From Phycisphaerales bacterium Planc_01 (GTDB lineage Bacteria > Planctomycetota > Phycisphaerae > Sedimentisphaerales > Anaerobacaceae), in the NCBI GenBank assembly GCA_001603075.1, contig LVBB01000158.1, positions 70,549 through 134,548 on the forward strand: a stretch of 64,000 nucleotides of DNA, written 5' to 3'. Positions 30,875 through 38,795 of this stretch are shown piece by piece (position 1 is the stretch's first letter; each line of letters opens with the position of its first letter). The notes beneath the pieces are model-generated. The model did not search any database. It worked only from the letters and a program-made list of their open reading frames with translations, and had not been told where the DNA came from. The translations under genes were made by a program, and so were the position numbers.

Positions 30875-31069
30875 TCACAGTTTCCAGGCCTTGGCGAAGG
30901 CCTTGAAGCTGCGGTCGTAGGTCCGCTCGACGTCGTCGGGGAAGCAGCAGGCGGGCAGTTGCCTCGACGAGAGATGATAGCTCAGGCAGTCACAGCAAAT
31001 GCCCTTGTTGTCGCAGCCGGGATAGGAGCAGTTGCACTTGCTGAGGTTCCTGTCCTTCTTGCATTCCAT
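30875..31069 (-). CDS. small cysteine-rich protein (DUF6485-like)
   Basis: 64-residue protein with seven Cys residues in MECKKDRNLSKCNC, GCDNKGICCDC and LPACCFPDD, and a conserved-looking tail TYDRSFKAFAK. The pattern matches a small family of uncharacterised Cys-rich proteins in anaerobic bacteria and archaea, presumed to bind zinc or an iron-sulfur cluster. AGGAG lies about 10 bases before the ATG. Convergent with the toxin gene. Function unknown. Confidence 0.72.
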   Translation of the reverse strand: MECKKDRNLSKCNCSYPGCDNKGICCDCLSYHLSSRQLPACCFPDDVERTYDRSFKAFAKAWKL

Positions 31070-31086
31070 GAGGTTCTGTTCTCCTG

Positions 31087-31200
31087 ATAGAGAAGATCAA
31101 GAATCAAACATCGAAGATCAAAATGCGGAATCCGCCGAAGGCGGATGACTTCCTCAATCTTGCATCTTGCCGTTTGCACTTTGATTCAGTCTCTTGTGTC
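31087..31200. repeat. heptad repeat spacer (GAATCAA / TGCATCT words)
   Basis: AGATCAA, GAATCAA, ACATCGA, AGATCAA, then a core with an ATCCGCC-GAAG-GCGGAT hairpin, then TCAATCT, TGCATCT, TGCCGTT, TGCACTT, TGATTCA. The right arm encodes the C-terminus of the adjacent reverse-strand zinc-ribbon gene. Confidence 0.78.
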
Positions 31201-31438
31201 GTTTAGTTCTTTCGAACGGGTTACTCATGATCTTGTGCACTTCGGCCCCGCATTCGAGGCATGTCCACGGTCGAGGCCGGCGGGCGTCGCGAATCCAGAG
31301 GATCGCCCAGAAGCCGGTCAGCAGCGTCAGGATCAGGTGAGGGCCGTGGCGAATTGCCTGTCGTGCGACGGGCACCTGCCTGAGGCACTTGCCGCAATAG
31401 CCGCTGGCCTCCTCCAACCGACTGAAGCGCACTTTCAT
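31154..31438 (-). CDS. small zinc-ribbon membrane protein, hypothetical
   Basis: 94-residue protein with CGKC at about residue 15 and CLEC at about residue 60, a likely zinc ribbon split by one hydrophobic segment (HLILTLLTGFWAILWI, about 33-48). The last dozen residues (NQSANGKMQD) come from the heptad repeat array, so the true ancestral end is probably near residue 80. AGGGAGG lies upstream of the ATG with a slightly long spacing. Not recognised further. Confidence 0.55.
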   Translation of the reverse strand: MKVRFSRLEEASGYCGKCLRQVPVARQAIRHGPHLILTLLTGFWAILWIRDARRPRPWTCLECGAEVHKIMSNPFERTKRHKRLNQSANGKMQD

Positions 31439-31521
31439 CTCGATTCGGCCTCCCTGGCTCTCCTATACAGCCGCCCAATGGCAGGCACTGCCGCCGGCTC
31501 CAGCCGGCCTGCCGGACGCTC

Positions 31522-32622
31522 TCATTCGGGGCGAGGTTTCCAGTCCTTCATGCGTTTCTTTGCCGATTTGAAGAATCGACCGATGGCTTTGTCCTTCTTC
31601 CGTCGGTCGCGATACGACATCTCGTAATGTTCTGACTCCTTCTTGAGCTTGATATAGTTGGCATAATGGTCTTCATCCAACTCACCGTTTTCCACGGCGG
31701 TTCTGACCGCACAGCCGGGCTCGTGCTCGTGACTGCAATTTGCATATCGACATTGTGCGGCAAGCACCACAAACTCTTCGAAACCTGTGTCGACCCCATC
31801 GCCGGCGCCCACGATGCCCAGCTCTCGCATACCCGGTGTATCAATCAACATTGCCCCTTGGCTGAGAACGACGAGTTGTCGCCGTGAGGTCGTATGGGCG
31901 CCTGCTCCTGTGCTGCTCACGGCTCTTGTTTCAAAGGTGTCCCGGCCGATGAGACGGTTGATGAGAGTCGTCTTGCCTACACCCGATGAACCCAGCAGGC
32001 AGTGTGTCTTTCCCGAAGAGAGCGTCTGTCGAAACGCATCGAACCCGATTCCAGTGATATTGCTCAGGGCAATCACTCTGGCCGGGGTGACAGAACGGAC
32101 GATCGCAAGCTTCTGATCCAGTTCATCCTGGCCGATCAGGTCCGTCTTCGTGAGGAGGACAATCGGCTCCACCTGTCCGTCCGCCGCCATGATCAGGTAC
32201 CGCTCCAGCCGACTGGGATTGAAGTCAAAATGGCAGGATTGAACGACAAAAGCGGTGTCCACGTTGGCGGCAATCATCTGGTAATCGATGTCTTTGCCGG
32301 CGGTCTTGCGCCGCAAGAACGTCCTTCGCGGAAACACCCGGCGGATGATCGCGGCGGTGTCATGGTTGCAGTACTGCGCCGTCACCCAATCGCCGACACA
32401 GGGCAGGTTGACGGGATGATCGATCTGGTACATGAGCTTCCCGGACAGTTCCGCGGGGACCTCTCTCGACTCGTCCCGAAGGAGGTAGGAGCCGCGATCG
32501 ACGGCGGTTATGCGGGCAAAGCCGCAACCGTCGAGGCGTAACTCCGCCGCATGCGCTTCAAACCAATCGTCGAAACCCAAATCACCCAATCTCATAGAGT
32601 CGTACCACCGAGCAATGCTCAC
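31522..32622 (-). CDS. rsgA: ribosome small-subunit biogenesis GTPase RsgA
   Basis: 366-residue circularly permuted GTPase acting in late 30S maturation. An OB-fold N-terminus is followed by G4 LLTKTDL, then G1 GSSGVGKTT, G2-like TTSRR and G3 DTPGMRE, the permuted order that defines the family. The C-terminal zinc knuckle is CRYANCSHEHEPGC. The first start is GTG 32622 with a GGAAAG site; an internal ATG at 32595 (MRLGDLGFDDWF) better matches the usual N-terminus and is possible. Single gene. Confidence 0.95.
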   Translation of the reverse strand: MSIARWYDSMRLGDLGFDDWFEAHAAELRLDGCGFARITAVDRGSYLLRDESREVPAELSGKLMYQIDHPVNLPCVGDWVTAQYCNHDTAAIIRRVFPRRTFLRRKTAGKDIDYQMIAANVDTAFVVQSCHFDFNPSRLERYLIMAADGQVEPIVLLTKTDLIGQDELDQKLAIVRSVTPARVIALSNITGIGFDAFRQTLSSGKTHCLLGSSGVGKTTLINRLIGRDTFETRAVSSTGAGAHTTSRRQLVVLSQGAMLIDTPGMRELGIVGAGDGVDTGFEEFVVLAAQCRYANCSHEHEPGCAVRTAVENGELDEDHYANYIKLKKESEHYEMSYRDRRKKDKAIGRFFKSAKKRMKDWKPRPE

Positions 32623-32730
32623 CCGACACTTTCCAAGGGATCTCCACCCGGCAACAGCGCCGTCGTCCTGACGTACAAGTATACTCTATTCCCACCGGGT
32701 ATTCCGTGGGGGGCGAATGATGATTCGCCC

Positions 32731-35700
32731 CTACGGGGTCTTCAGTTCATAGAGTCGAACGCTATAGGCCGGCGAGATCAGCGTGTTGGATACGCCGGAA
32801 ACCGATTCCTCTTCGATCGTCACCTTCGGCGCTTGGCCCGGATCGTTGTAGACCATCGGGTCGTCGTGGGCGATCGTCCAGCAGCGACCTCGCCCGGTCA
32901 GATCGGCCCCCTCCAGGTTCAGCGTGACATCGTACGGCGCTTCCGTCGGGTTCACGATGGCGACAGTGATCGCTTTCTTGTCGGTCGTCCATGCGGCGGC
33001 GACGTCCAGTCCGTACGTCTCGCCGCTCACGGCGAAGGGGATCTGGCCGAAGTGATTCCGATACAGCTTCAGGACCAGGCCGGTGGTTTCGAAGGCGGCC
33101 GCCGTCTTGGTCGTCTTGATCGCGCCGATGACGTTGACGGTCTGGGCGTAGTTGGCCATGAAGTACAGGTCGCTGTTTCGCGCCATCTCGTGCACGCCGG
33201 CCGCGATGCCCAGGGCGTCCTTGAGGAAGTAGCGTGTGCCCAACTCGCCGAAGACGTGCGGGCCGTACCAGTAGTTCCACTCGTCGAGCGCGATGCGGAT
33301 GTCTTTGCCCTTGAGCGAATCGATTCTGTCCCTGTAGCGACGATGCGCATCGGCGATCCGTCGAACGGCATCGGGGATCTGCCGGACGTGCTCGGGCACC
33401 GACTCGCGCTCCTGGCAGTAGAAGTGCTCGCTGATCAGGTCCATCGTCTCGGCGCAGTGCTCGAACATGCCCTGGGTCCAACTGCCGACGGCGCCGACGC
33501 CGATGAGCTTGATCTCCGGGTCCACGGCCCGCATCGCCTTGGCGAACAGGTTGTGCTTGAGCACGTAGTGATTCAACGCCATGTGGCCAAGCTGCCAGTC
33601 GCCGTACATCTCGTTGCCCACGCACCACCACGTGACGTCGTAGGGTTCCGTGTGCCCGTTCTCGGCGCGCCAGCGGCCCATGAGTGTTTCGGGCGCGCCA
33701 TTGACGTATTCGACCTGCTGCGCCGCCGAATAGTCGTCGCCGAAACCGGCGTTGACGGCGATCATCGGCTCGGTCCCGATCTGGTTGCAGAACAGCAGGA
33801 ACTCATCGAGTCCGAAGTCGTTGTGTTCGACGCCGCGCCACGCCGGGTTTCTTCGGGGCGGCCGCTTGTCGCGCGGGCCGACGCCGTCGCGCCAGTTGTA
33901 GCCGCTGACGAAGTTCCCTCCCGGCCAGCGATAGATCGGCGAATTCAACTGCCTGAGCAGATCGAGCGTGTCGGCCCGCATGCCATGGACGTTGTCGGCC
34001 GGCATCAGCGAGATTGTGCCGACAAACGCGGCGCCGCGGCTGACGCGGACCTCCAGCGCGGCCTGGTCGGTGGAGGTTTCCGGCGTAAACCGGAGGGGAC
34101 ACTGAATGTACTGGTTGCCGTTGACGGTGAAGTAGCTCGACTCGCGCTGCTTCGGACTGTCGCCCAAGACGAGCGAGACCTCGACGTTCACGCCGGCTTC
34201 CGACTGCGGCCTGATCCAGATATACCCGGTATACTCCTTGTTTGCGACGACGCCCAGGCGGCGCTGCCGCATCCCGGAGGCCGCATGAACGACGGGCGTG
34301 TGCTCGCCGACGAACGGCGCTTCCTTGTCCATGACGACGCCACTGGTCGATCCGATCGTCTCCCACACCGAAGGCCGGCTGCCGATGGGATAGAAGAACT
34401 TGCGGTCTTCGAGCATCTCCGCCCAGATGCCGCCGTAGATGCAGCGGCCGAGGTGCTCGATGAACTGCCCGTAGATGTACTCGGAGATCGGCTCGCCTTG
34501 CGTACCGGCGTCGATTGTCACCGCAGGCTTGATGCTCTCCTTGATCCGGAACACGTAGCCATCTCTCGGCCGCACCAGATAAGGAATGCCCGCCTCGTCC
34601 CAGCCCACCTTCATCTTCGAGAGATACCAGCTTGCCCCCTTGTCGTTGTTGCCCTGGAAGAACAGATACGTCTGCCCGTCCTCGTCCTGGAAGACGCCCG
34701 GATGGCCCGATTCGCTGGCGTTCCACTCGTTGGCGGAGCCGTTCGGCAGCAGCGGGTATCGCGATAGTCGCGTCCAGGACACGCCGTCGGTGCTGACGGC
34801 GCAGCCGATCTGCTGCGGGGCGTTGTTGTAAGCGCCCGCATAGAACATGTAGAGCTTCCCATCGCGTTCGATCACGGCGGGGGCCTCGATGCACTGGCCC
34901 TCCCACGGCAGTTGCGGTTCGAGGATCGAGTCGTCGCACAGTTGCGTCCACTTGTCACGACCCCAGTCGGAGTCGATGGGTGCGGCGGCGACGACGAGTT
35001 TCTGGATCTTCATCGCCGGGTCGCGCGTGGCGCAGTAGAGCAGCAGGCAGTCCTTCCATTCGATCACGTCGGCGTCGATGGCCCGGCCGCAGTTCCAGTC
35101 CCCTTCGGGGCGGAAGATCGGATTGCTCGCGTTCCGCACGAAATGAAGGCCGTCTTCGGAGAAGGCGTGGCAGATCGCGTCGTCGCGTCCGTTGCCGTAG
35201 GTCTGGTAGAACAGGTGCACCTTGCCGTCGCGCACCATCGCGCCGGGCGCGGCCAGGCCGTTGCGTTCGTACTCACCCTCGGGCAGGACCTCGCCGACCT
35301 TCTTCCAGTTCGTCAGGTCAGCGCTCTCCGCGATGCCGACGGCGAAGCCGTCCTTGCCGCGATCGATCGAGTAGTACATCAGGTAACGATCGTTGAATCG
35401 CACGACGTCCGGGTCCTTGGCGAACGGCCGGTCGTAGGAGTCGTCGGTGTAGTACATCCGGGGCCGGCCCGGCGAATCGGTCGCCTCGCCCAGCCGCTCG
35501 AGTTCGATGTCGTCGAACCAGGCCCGTCCGGTCGATTGCCCCCAGCCGCCGAAGAGGCAGTTGATTCCGATCGTCGAATGCGCGCCCGTATCGAACTCGG
35601 TCTCGACCTTCGTCCAGTCGGTGGTCCCCGTCACGGCCTGCGTCCGAACGCCCTGGATGTCGTGGACGTTCAGCAGCGCGCCCTGCCCCGACCCTGCGGC

Positions 35701-37905
35701 CACATTCTCCGTCCGGATCCAGCCGCTGAGGCGATACCGCGAGAAGGGCCGCACGCGGGTCGTCGCGAACCATCCGGCGTCGGCACCGGTGGTCGATTCG
35801 ATCATCACGCATCGCCCGTCCGTTCGTCCGCGCCGCGCGTGACGGAACTGGGCCTGGCCTCCATAGGTGCGCTGTTCCCAACCGGCCGGGACGTTCCCAT
35901 TCGCCTGCTCGAACGAAGCATTCCGAAGCATCCCCGGCGGCAGCGTCGGCTCGGCGGCCTCTTCGGTCCGAGCCAGCCAGACGGCCATCTCACCCGACCC
36001 GCGATGGGCCCAGGCGTAGTAGGGGATCGCCATGATGTCCCGTTCGCTTCGCAGCAGGGTCTGGCCATCGCTGGCGTAGCGCAGGCTCGTGGCCTTGCCC
36101 CGGATCACCGTGACGCCGCCCAGCAGGTCCTTCAGATGGGTCGCCAGCAACGGCGCGTCGTCGTCCAGTACGAGGTTGAAGACCTGTCCGTTGTTGTCGG
36201 GCCCTTCGAGGCAATAGACGATTGGCCCTCTTTCGATGGCGACTCGGCCGACGTTCGCCTCCACCTTCTCGTTGGTGAGGACCCGCCGGATCGGCATGGG
36301 CAGATTCAATTCGACGACGTTGCCTGTGGCCCACTGGCGCTCGATGCGGACGTAGCCCCTGTCGATCTCTACGTCCTGCCTCTTGCCATCGACGGTCAGT
36401 TCAACGCTGGGCACGCCCGGCTGTGTGTAGCGGTACAGATCGCTCGGCACCGGCCGGCCCTGGGCCCAGCCGGGAATGCGAAGGTAGACCGCGAATCGGC
36501 CGGCGGGCTCGGGACTGATGGTCAGCTTGATCTTCCCGCTCCAGGGGTAGTCGGTCTCCTGCAATACGTAGACGGTCCGGTCACCCAGCTTGATCGTCGC
36601 CGGGCCCTGTGTGAAGAGGTTCACATACAGCCCGTCGTCGGTCCGAGCGTAGACGTAGCCCGGCACCGAGGCGATGAAGCGAGCGACGTTGCCCGGGCAG
36701 CAGGCGCAGCCGAACCACGGGCTTCGCTCGTGCTGACCGCGCGAGGCCAGGGGGTTCGGATAGAAGAACCGATTGCCTTCGAGCGAGACGCCGGAGATCA
36801 CGCCGTTGTAGAGGGTCCGCTCCATCACGTCGATGTACCTGGCGTCGCCGTGGAACAGGAACATGCGATGGTTCCAGTAGACGTTTCCGATGGCCGCACA
36901 CGTCTCGCAGTAGGCGGTCTCGTTGGGCAGTTCGTACGGCCCGCCGAAGGCCTCGCCGTGCCCAGTTGCCCCGATGCCCCCGGTCAGGTACAGCTTCTTC
37001 GAGACCACGTCGTCCCAGATGCGGTCGATGGCTTCGAGATACCGCGCATCGCCCGTCATCGCCGCGACGTCGGCCATTCCGCTGTACATATATGCCGCAC
37101 GCACCGCGTGGCCCACCGCCTCGCTCTGATCGTAGGGTTTCTCATGCGACTGATTGTAGGGATTGCCTCCCGGCCCTCGCGTGTCGAGGAAGAACTTGGC
37201 GAGGTTCAGGTATTTCTCATCGCCGGTGGCGCGATAGAGCTTGACCAGGCCCATCTCGATCACCTGATGGCCCGGCGCGTCTTCGTTCCTGCCGGGACCG
37301 AAGACCGAATCGAGCAGTTCGGCGTTCTTCAGGGCGATATCGAGCAGGTTTCGTTTGCCCGTCGCCTGATAGTGGGCAGCGGCGGCCTCGTAGAGATGGC
37401 CCATGTTGTAGAGTTCGTGACTGTCGGCCAGCTTTTCCCACCGCTCGTTGCCGAACCAGTTTCGCAGCCTCTCGCAGTTGTTGGTCCGGCAGGTGTAGAG
37501 ATAGCCGTCCGGCTCCTGGGCGGCGGCGATCTTGGCGATCAGGTCGTCGAGGTACTTGTCCAATTCGGGGTCGGGCTGGACGTTCAGCACGTACGCCGCC
37601 CCTTCGAGAATCTTGTAGGGGTCGGTGTCGTCGAACGGGAAGTCGCCCTTGTGCTCGCCCTCGATCTTTCCGGCGGCCAGAAGGAAGTTGTCGATCCGGC
37701 CGGTTTCCTCACATTTCCCGAACGCGTAGGGAATCGTCACCGTTCGATTCGTCTCGATGCGCGGCGTCCAGAATGCATCGGCCATCTTCACTTCCGTAAA
37801 GGGCACCGGGCGAATCGGGTAATCTCGACCCACAACGGGACCGCAGAGCAAGCCGGTCAGAAATGCGCCCGCCAGGGCGATCAGTACAGTCGGACGAGAA
37901 TTCAT
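32731..37905 (-). CDS. multimodular GH127-CBM-GH43-GH51 arabinan-degrading enzyme
   Basis: 1724-residue secreted protein with three catalytic modules in one chain. A signal peptide (PTVLIALAGAFLTGLLCG) precedes GH127 beta-L-arabinofuranosidase (about residues 30-640), with AYCETCAAIGN and the zinc/nucleophile Cys cluster WFGCACCPGNV (about 401). A CBM4/9-like jelly roll (about 657-805) starts NASFEQANG. A GH43-like five-blade propeller (about 815-1120) has KDPDVVRF and EAPAVIERDGKLYMFYAG. GH51 alpha-L-arabinofuranosidase (about 1128-1724) has acid/base WCVGNEMYG (about 1428) and nucleophile IALDEWNYWYG (about 1540). ATG 37905 has AAAGGAG upstream. Together the modules could attack both alpha- and beta-linked arabinofuranose. 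The frame is continuous through all junctions. Confidence 0.9.
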   Translation of the reverse strand: MNSRPTVLIALAGAFLTGLLCGPVVGRDYPIRPVPFTEVKMADAFWTPRIETNRTVTIPYAFGKCEETGRIDNFLLAAGKIEGEHKGDFPFDDTDPYKILEGAAYVLNVQPDPELDKYLDDLIAKIAAAQEPDGYLYTCRTNNCERLRNWFGNERWEKLADSHELYNMGHLYEAAAAHYQATGKRNLLDIALKNAELLDSVFGPGRNEDAPGHQVIEMGLVKLYRATGDEKYLNLAKFFLDTRGPGGNPYNQSHEKPYDQSEAVGHAVRAAYMYSGMADVAAMTGDARYLEAIDRIWDDVVSKKLYLTGGIGATGHGEAFGGPYELPNETAYCETCAAIGNVYWNHRMFLFHGDARYIDVMERTLYNGVISGVSLEGNRFFYPNPLASRGQHERSPWFGCACCPGNVARFIASVPGYVYARTDDGLYVNLFTQGPATIKLGDRTVYVLQETDYPWSGKIKLTISPEPAGRFAVYLRIPGWAQGRPVPSDLYRYTQPGVPSVELTVDGKRQDVEIDRGYVRIERQWATGNVVELNLPMPIRRVLTNEKVEANVGRVAIERGPIVYCLEGPDNNGQVFNLVLDDDAPLLATHLKDLLGGVTVIRGKATSLRYASDGQTLLRSERDIMAIPYYAWAHRGSGEMAVWLARTEEAAEPTLPPGMLRNASFEQANGNVPAGWEQRTYGGQAQFRHARRGRTDGRCVMIESTTGADAGWFATTRVRPFSRYRLSGWIRTENVAAGSGQGALLNVHDIQGVRTQAVTGTTDWTKVETEFDTGAHSTIGINCLFGGWGQSTGRAWFDDIELERLGEATDSPGRPRMYYTDDSYDRPFAKDPDVVRFNDRYLMYYSIDRGKDGFAVGIAESADLTNWKKVGEVLPEGEYERNGLAAPGAMVRDGKVHLFYQTYGNGRDDAICHAFSEDGLHFVRNASNPIFRPEGDWNCGRAIDADVIEWKDCLLLYCATRDPAMKIQKLVVAAAPIDSDWGRDKWTQLCDDSILEPQLPWEGQCIEAPAVIERDGKLYMFYAGAYNNAPQQIGCAVSTDGVSWTRLSRYPLLPNGSANEWNASESGHPGVFQDEDGQTYLFFQGNNDKGASWYLSKMKVGWDEAGIPYLVRPRDGYVFRIKESIKPAVTIDAGTQGEPISEYIYGQFIEHLGRCIYGGIWAEMLEDRKFFYPIGSRPSVWETIGSTSGVVMDKEAPFVGEHTPVVHAASGMRQRRLGVVANKEYTGYIWIRPQSEAGVNVEVSLVLGDSPKQRESSYFTVNGNQYIQCPLRFTPETSTDQAALEVRVSRGAAFVGTISLMPADNVHGMRADTLDLLRQLNSPIYRWPGGNFVSGYNWRDGVGPRDKRPPRRNPAWRGVEHNDFGLDEFLLFCNQIGTEPMIAVNAGFGDDYSAAQQVEYVNGAPETLMGRWRAENGHTEPYDVTWWCVGNEMYGDWQLGHMALNHYVLKHNLFAKAMRAVDPEIKLIGVGAVGSWTQGMFEHCAETMDLISEHFYCQERESVPEHVRQIPDAVRRIADAHRRYRDRIDSLKGKDIRIALDEWNYWYGPHVFGELGTRYFLKDALGIAAGVHEMARNSDLYFMANYAQTVNVIGAIKTTKTAAAFETTGLVLKLYRNHFGQIPFAVSGETYGLDVAAAWTTDKKAITVAIVNPTEAPYDVTLNLEGADLTGRGRCWTIAHDDPMVYNDPGQAPKVTIEEESVSGVSNTLISPAYSVRLYELKTP

Positions 37906-38006
37906 CACGTCTCCTTTCAACGATTCGTTTTCGAACGATGCAGGCACAAGGCCTCATTCTACGGCAAACAGCCGCAAATGCAATCCTTCGCCCCCCGGCT
38001 TCGGGG

Positions 38007-38246
38007 GTGCACCGCGTGTTTGTAGGTAGGTTCCTGCCAAGTCCAGGAAAGAATCTTGTAGGATGGGCTTGAGCCCATGCTGTATCTAAGCGAAGTCGAA
38101 TGGGGCGAAGCCCGCACGGAGACATCTGGCCGAGGATAAGGCTCTTGTCCCATTCGCCGCCAGATTCCTCCACTGCGCTGCGCTCCGGTCGGAATGACAG
38201 AGTCGATTGCAGAGCCCCCCAGGATCTGCCTACAAACGTGAAATGC
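38007..38246. repeat. MITE-like dispersed repeat, copy A
   Basis: About 240 bp bounded by imperfect inverted repeats of about 19 bp: GTTTGTAGGTAGGTTCCT at the left and the complement of GTTTGTAGGCAGATCCT at the right. Inner blocks shared with copy B at 57189-57422 include GGCGAAGCCCGCACGGAGA, TCTGGCCGAGGATAAGGC, CAGATTCCTCCACT and TCCGGTCGGAATGACA. No coding capacity. Copy A carries a TGGGCTTGAGCCCA palindrome absent from copy B. Confidence 0.8.
38058..38080. repeat. 23-bp palindromic repeat, copy 1
   Basis: GTAGGATGGGCTTGAGCCCA followed by TGC; identical over 23 bases to 49053-49075. The core TGGGCTTGAGCCCA can fold into a short hairpin. Confidence 0.7.
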
Positions 38247-38383
38247 CCCCCCGGTTTCGGCAACCCGGAATCTCAGGCTGTTTGCCCCAGACCTCCGCAA
38301 ATGCTTGACGAACCGCCGGGGCGGTCCGACAATCTCGTTCGTCCGGTACACTCGACAAGCTGGCTCAGGCAAGGAGAGCTCCG

Positions 38384-38758
38384 ATGAGGACGGTCGCAGA
38401 AAAGAGATCTCTGGCTGTGGCGTTGGCAGGGGGGGTGGTTCTGTGGTCTCTGCTGCTCGGTGGCTGTCACGGGCAGCGAAGGGCCGCCAGAGTCAGTCAG
38501 CCCTGTCCGGTCTGTCGGAACCAGACGCGGATTGTACCCCTTGCGAAGCTGACCTACACGACTTGCGTGTGTCCGGCGTGCAGGACCGTGACCACGCTGA
38601 ACGCCGCAACGCAGACCGCCGTCGAGGACTACACCGGTGTGGGAGTCGGGGGCGCCGTCGAGGTCTGCAATCATTGCCAGATTATCGTCGAGCGCTGCGC
38701 CGCCTGCCGTCGACAGCAGGGCAGACCGGCCGTGGACCGAGGGGCCGCCCGACCGTAA
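38384..38758 (+). CDS. putative lipoprotein with four CxxC-type metal sites
   Basis: 124-residue protein. Signal with lipobox ALAGGVVLWSLLLGGC (Cys28). The mature part has paired cysteines CPVC, CVCPAC, CNHC and CAAC, which look like two zinc ribbons or rubredoxin-like knuckles on an exported lipoprotein, an unusual location. AAGGAGAG lies upstream of the ATG. It ends 37 bp before the GH2 gene, in the same direction, and is probably co-transcribed with it. Not matched to a known family by eye. Confidence 0.6.
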   Translation: MRTVAEKRSLAVALAGGVVLWSLLLGGCHGQRRAARVSQPCPVCRNQTRIVPLAKLTYTTCVCPACRTVTTLNAATQTAVEDYTGVGVGGAVEVCNHCQIIVERCAACRRQQGRPAVDRGAARP

Positions 38759-38795
38759 TCTGATCTGCCGCAACGTTTTGAGGAGCCCAACTGCT

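Larger units (their letters stand above)
37906..38383. other. intergenic region holding MITE-like repeat copy A
   Basis: No gene is visible in this 478-bp divergent gap. About half is the repeat annotated below. The rest contains a CCCCCG-GCTT-CGGGGG hairpin (about 37992-38007) and promoter space for the two divergent genes. Confidence 0.6.

Noticed and set aside
30866..31087. Forward 73-codon frame after the toxin gene
   Set aside because: It overlaps the reverse-strand Cys-rich gene, which has a good ribosome site and a recognisable Cys pattern.
34912..38025. 1037-codon forward open frame opposite the GH127-GH43-GH51 gene
   Set aside because: It mirrors the GC-rich codon structure of the enzyme gene, has no recognisable motif, signal or ribosome site, and runs through repeat copy A.
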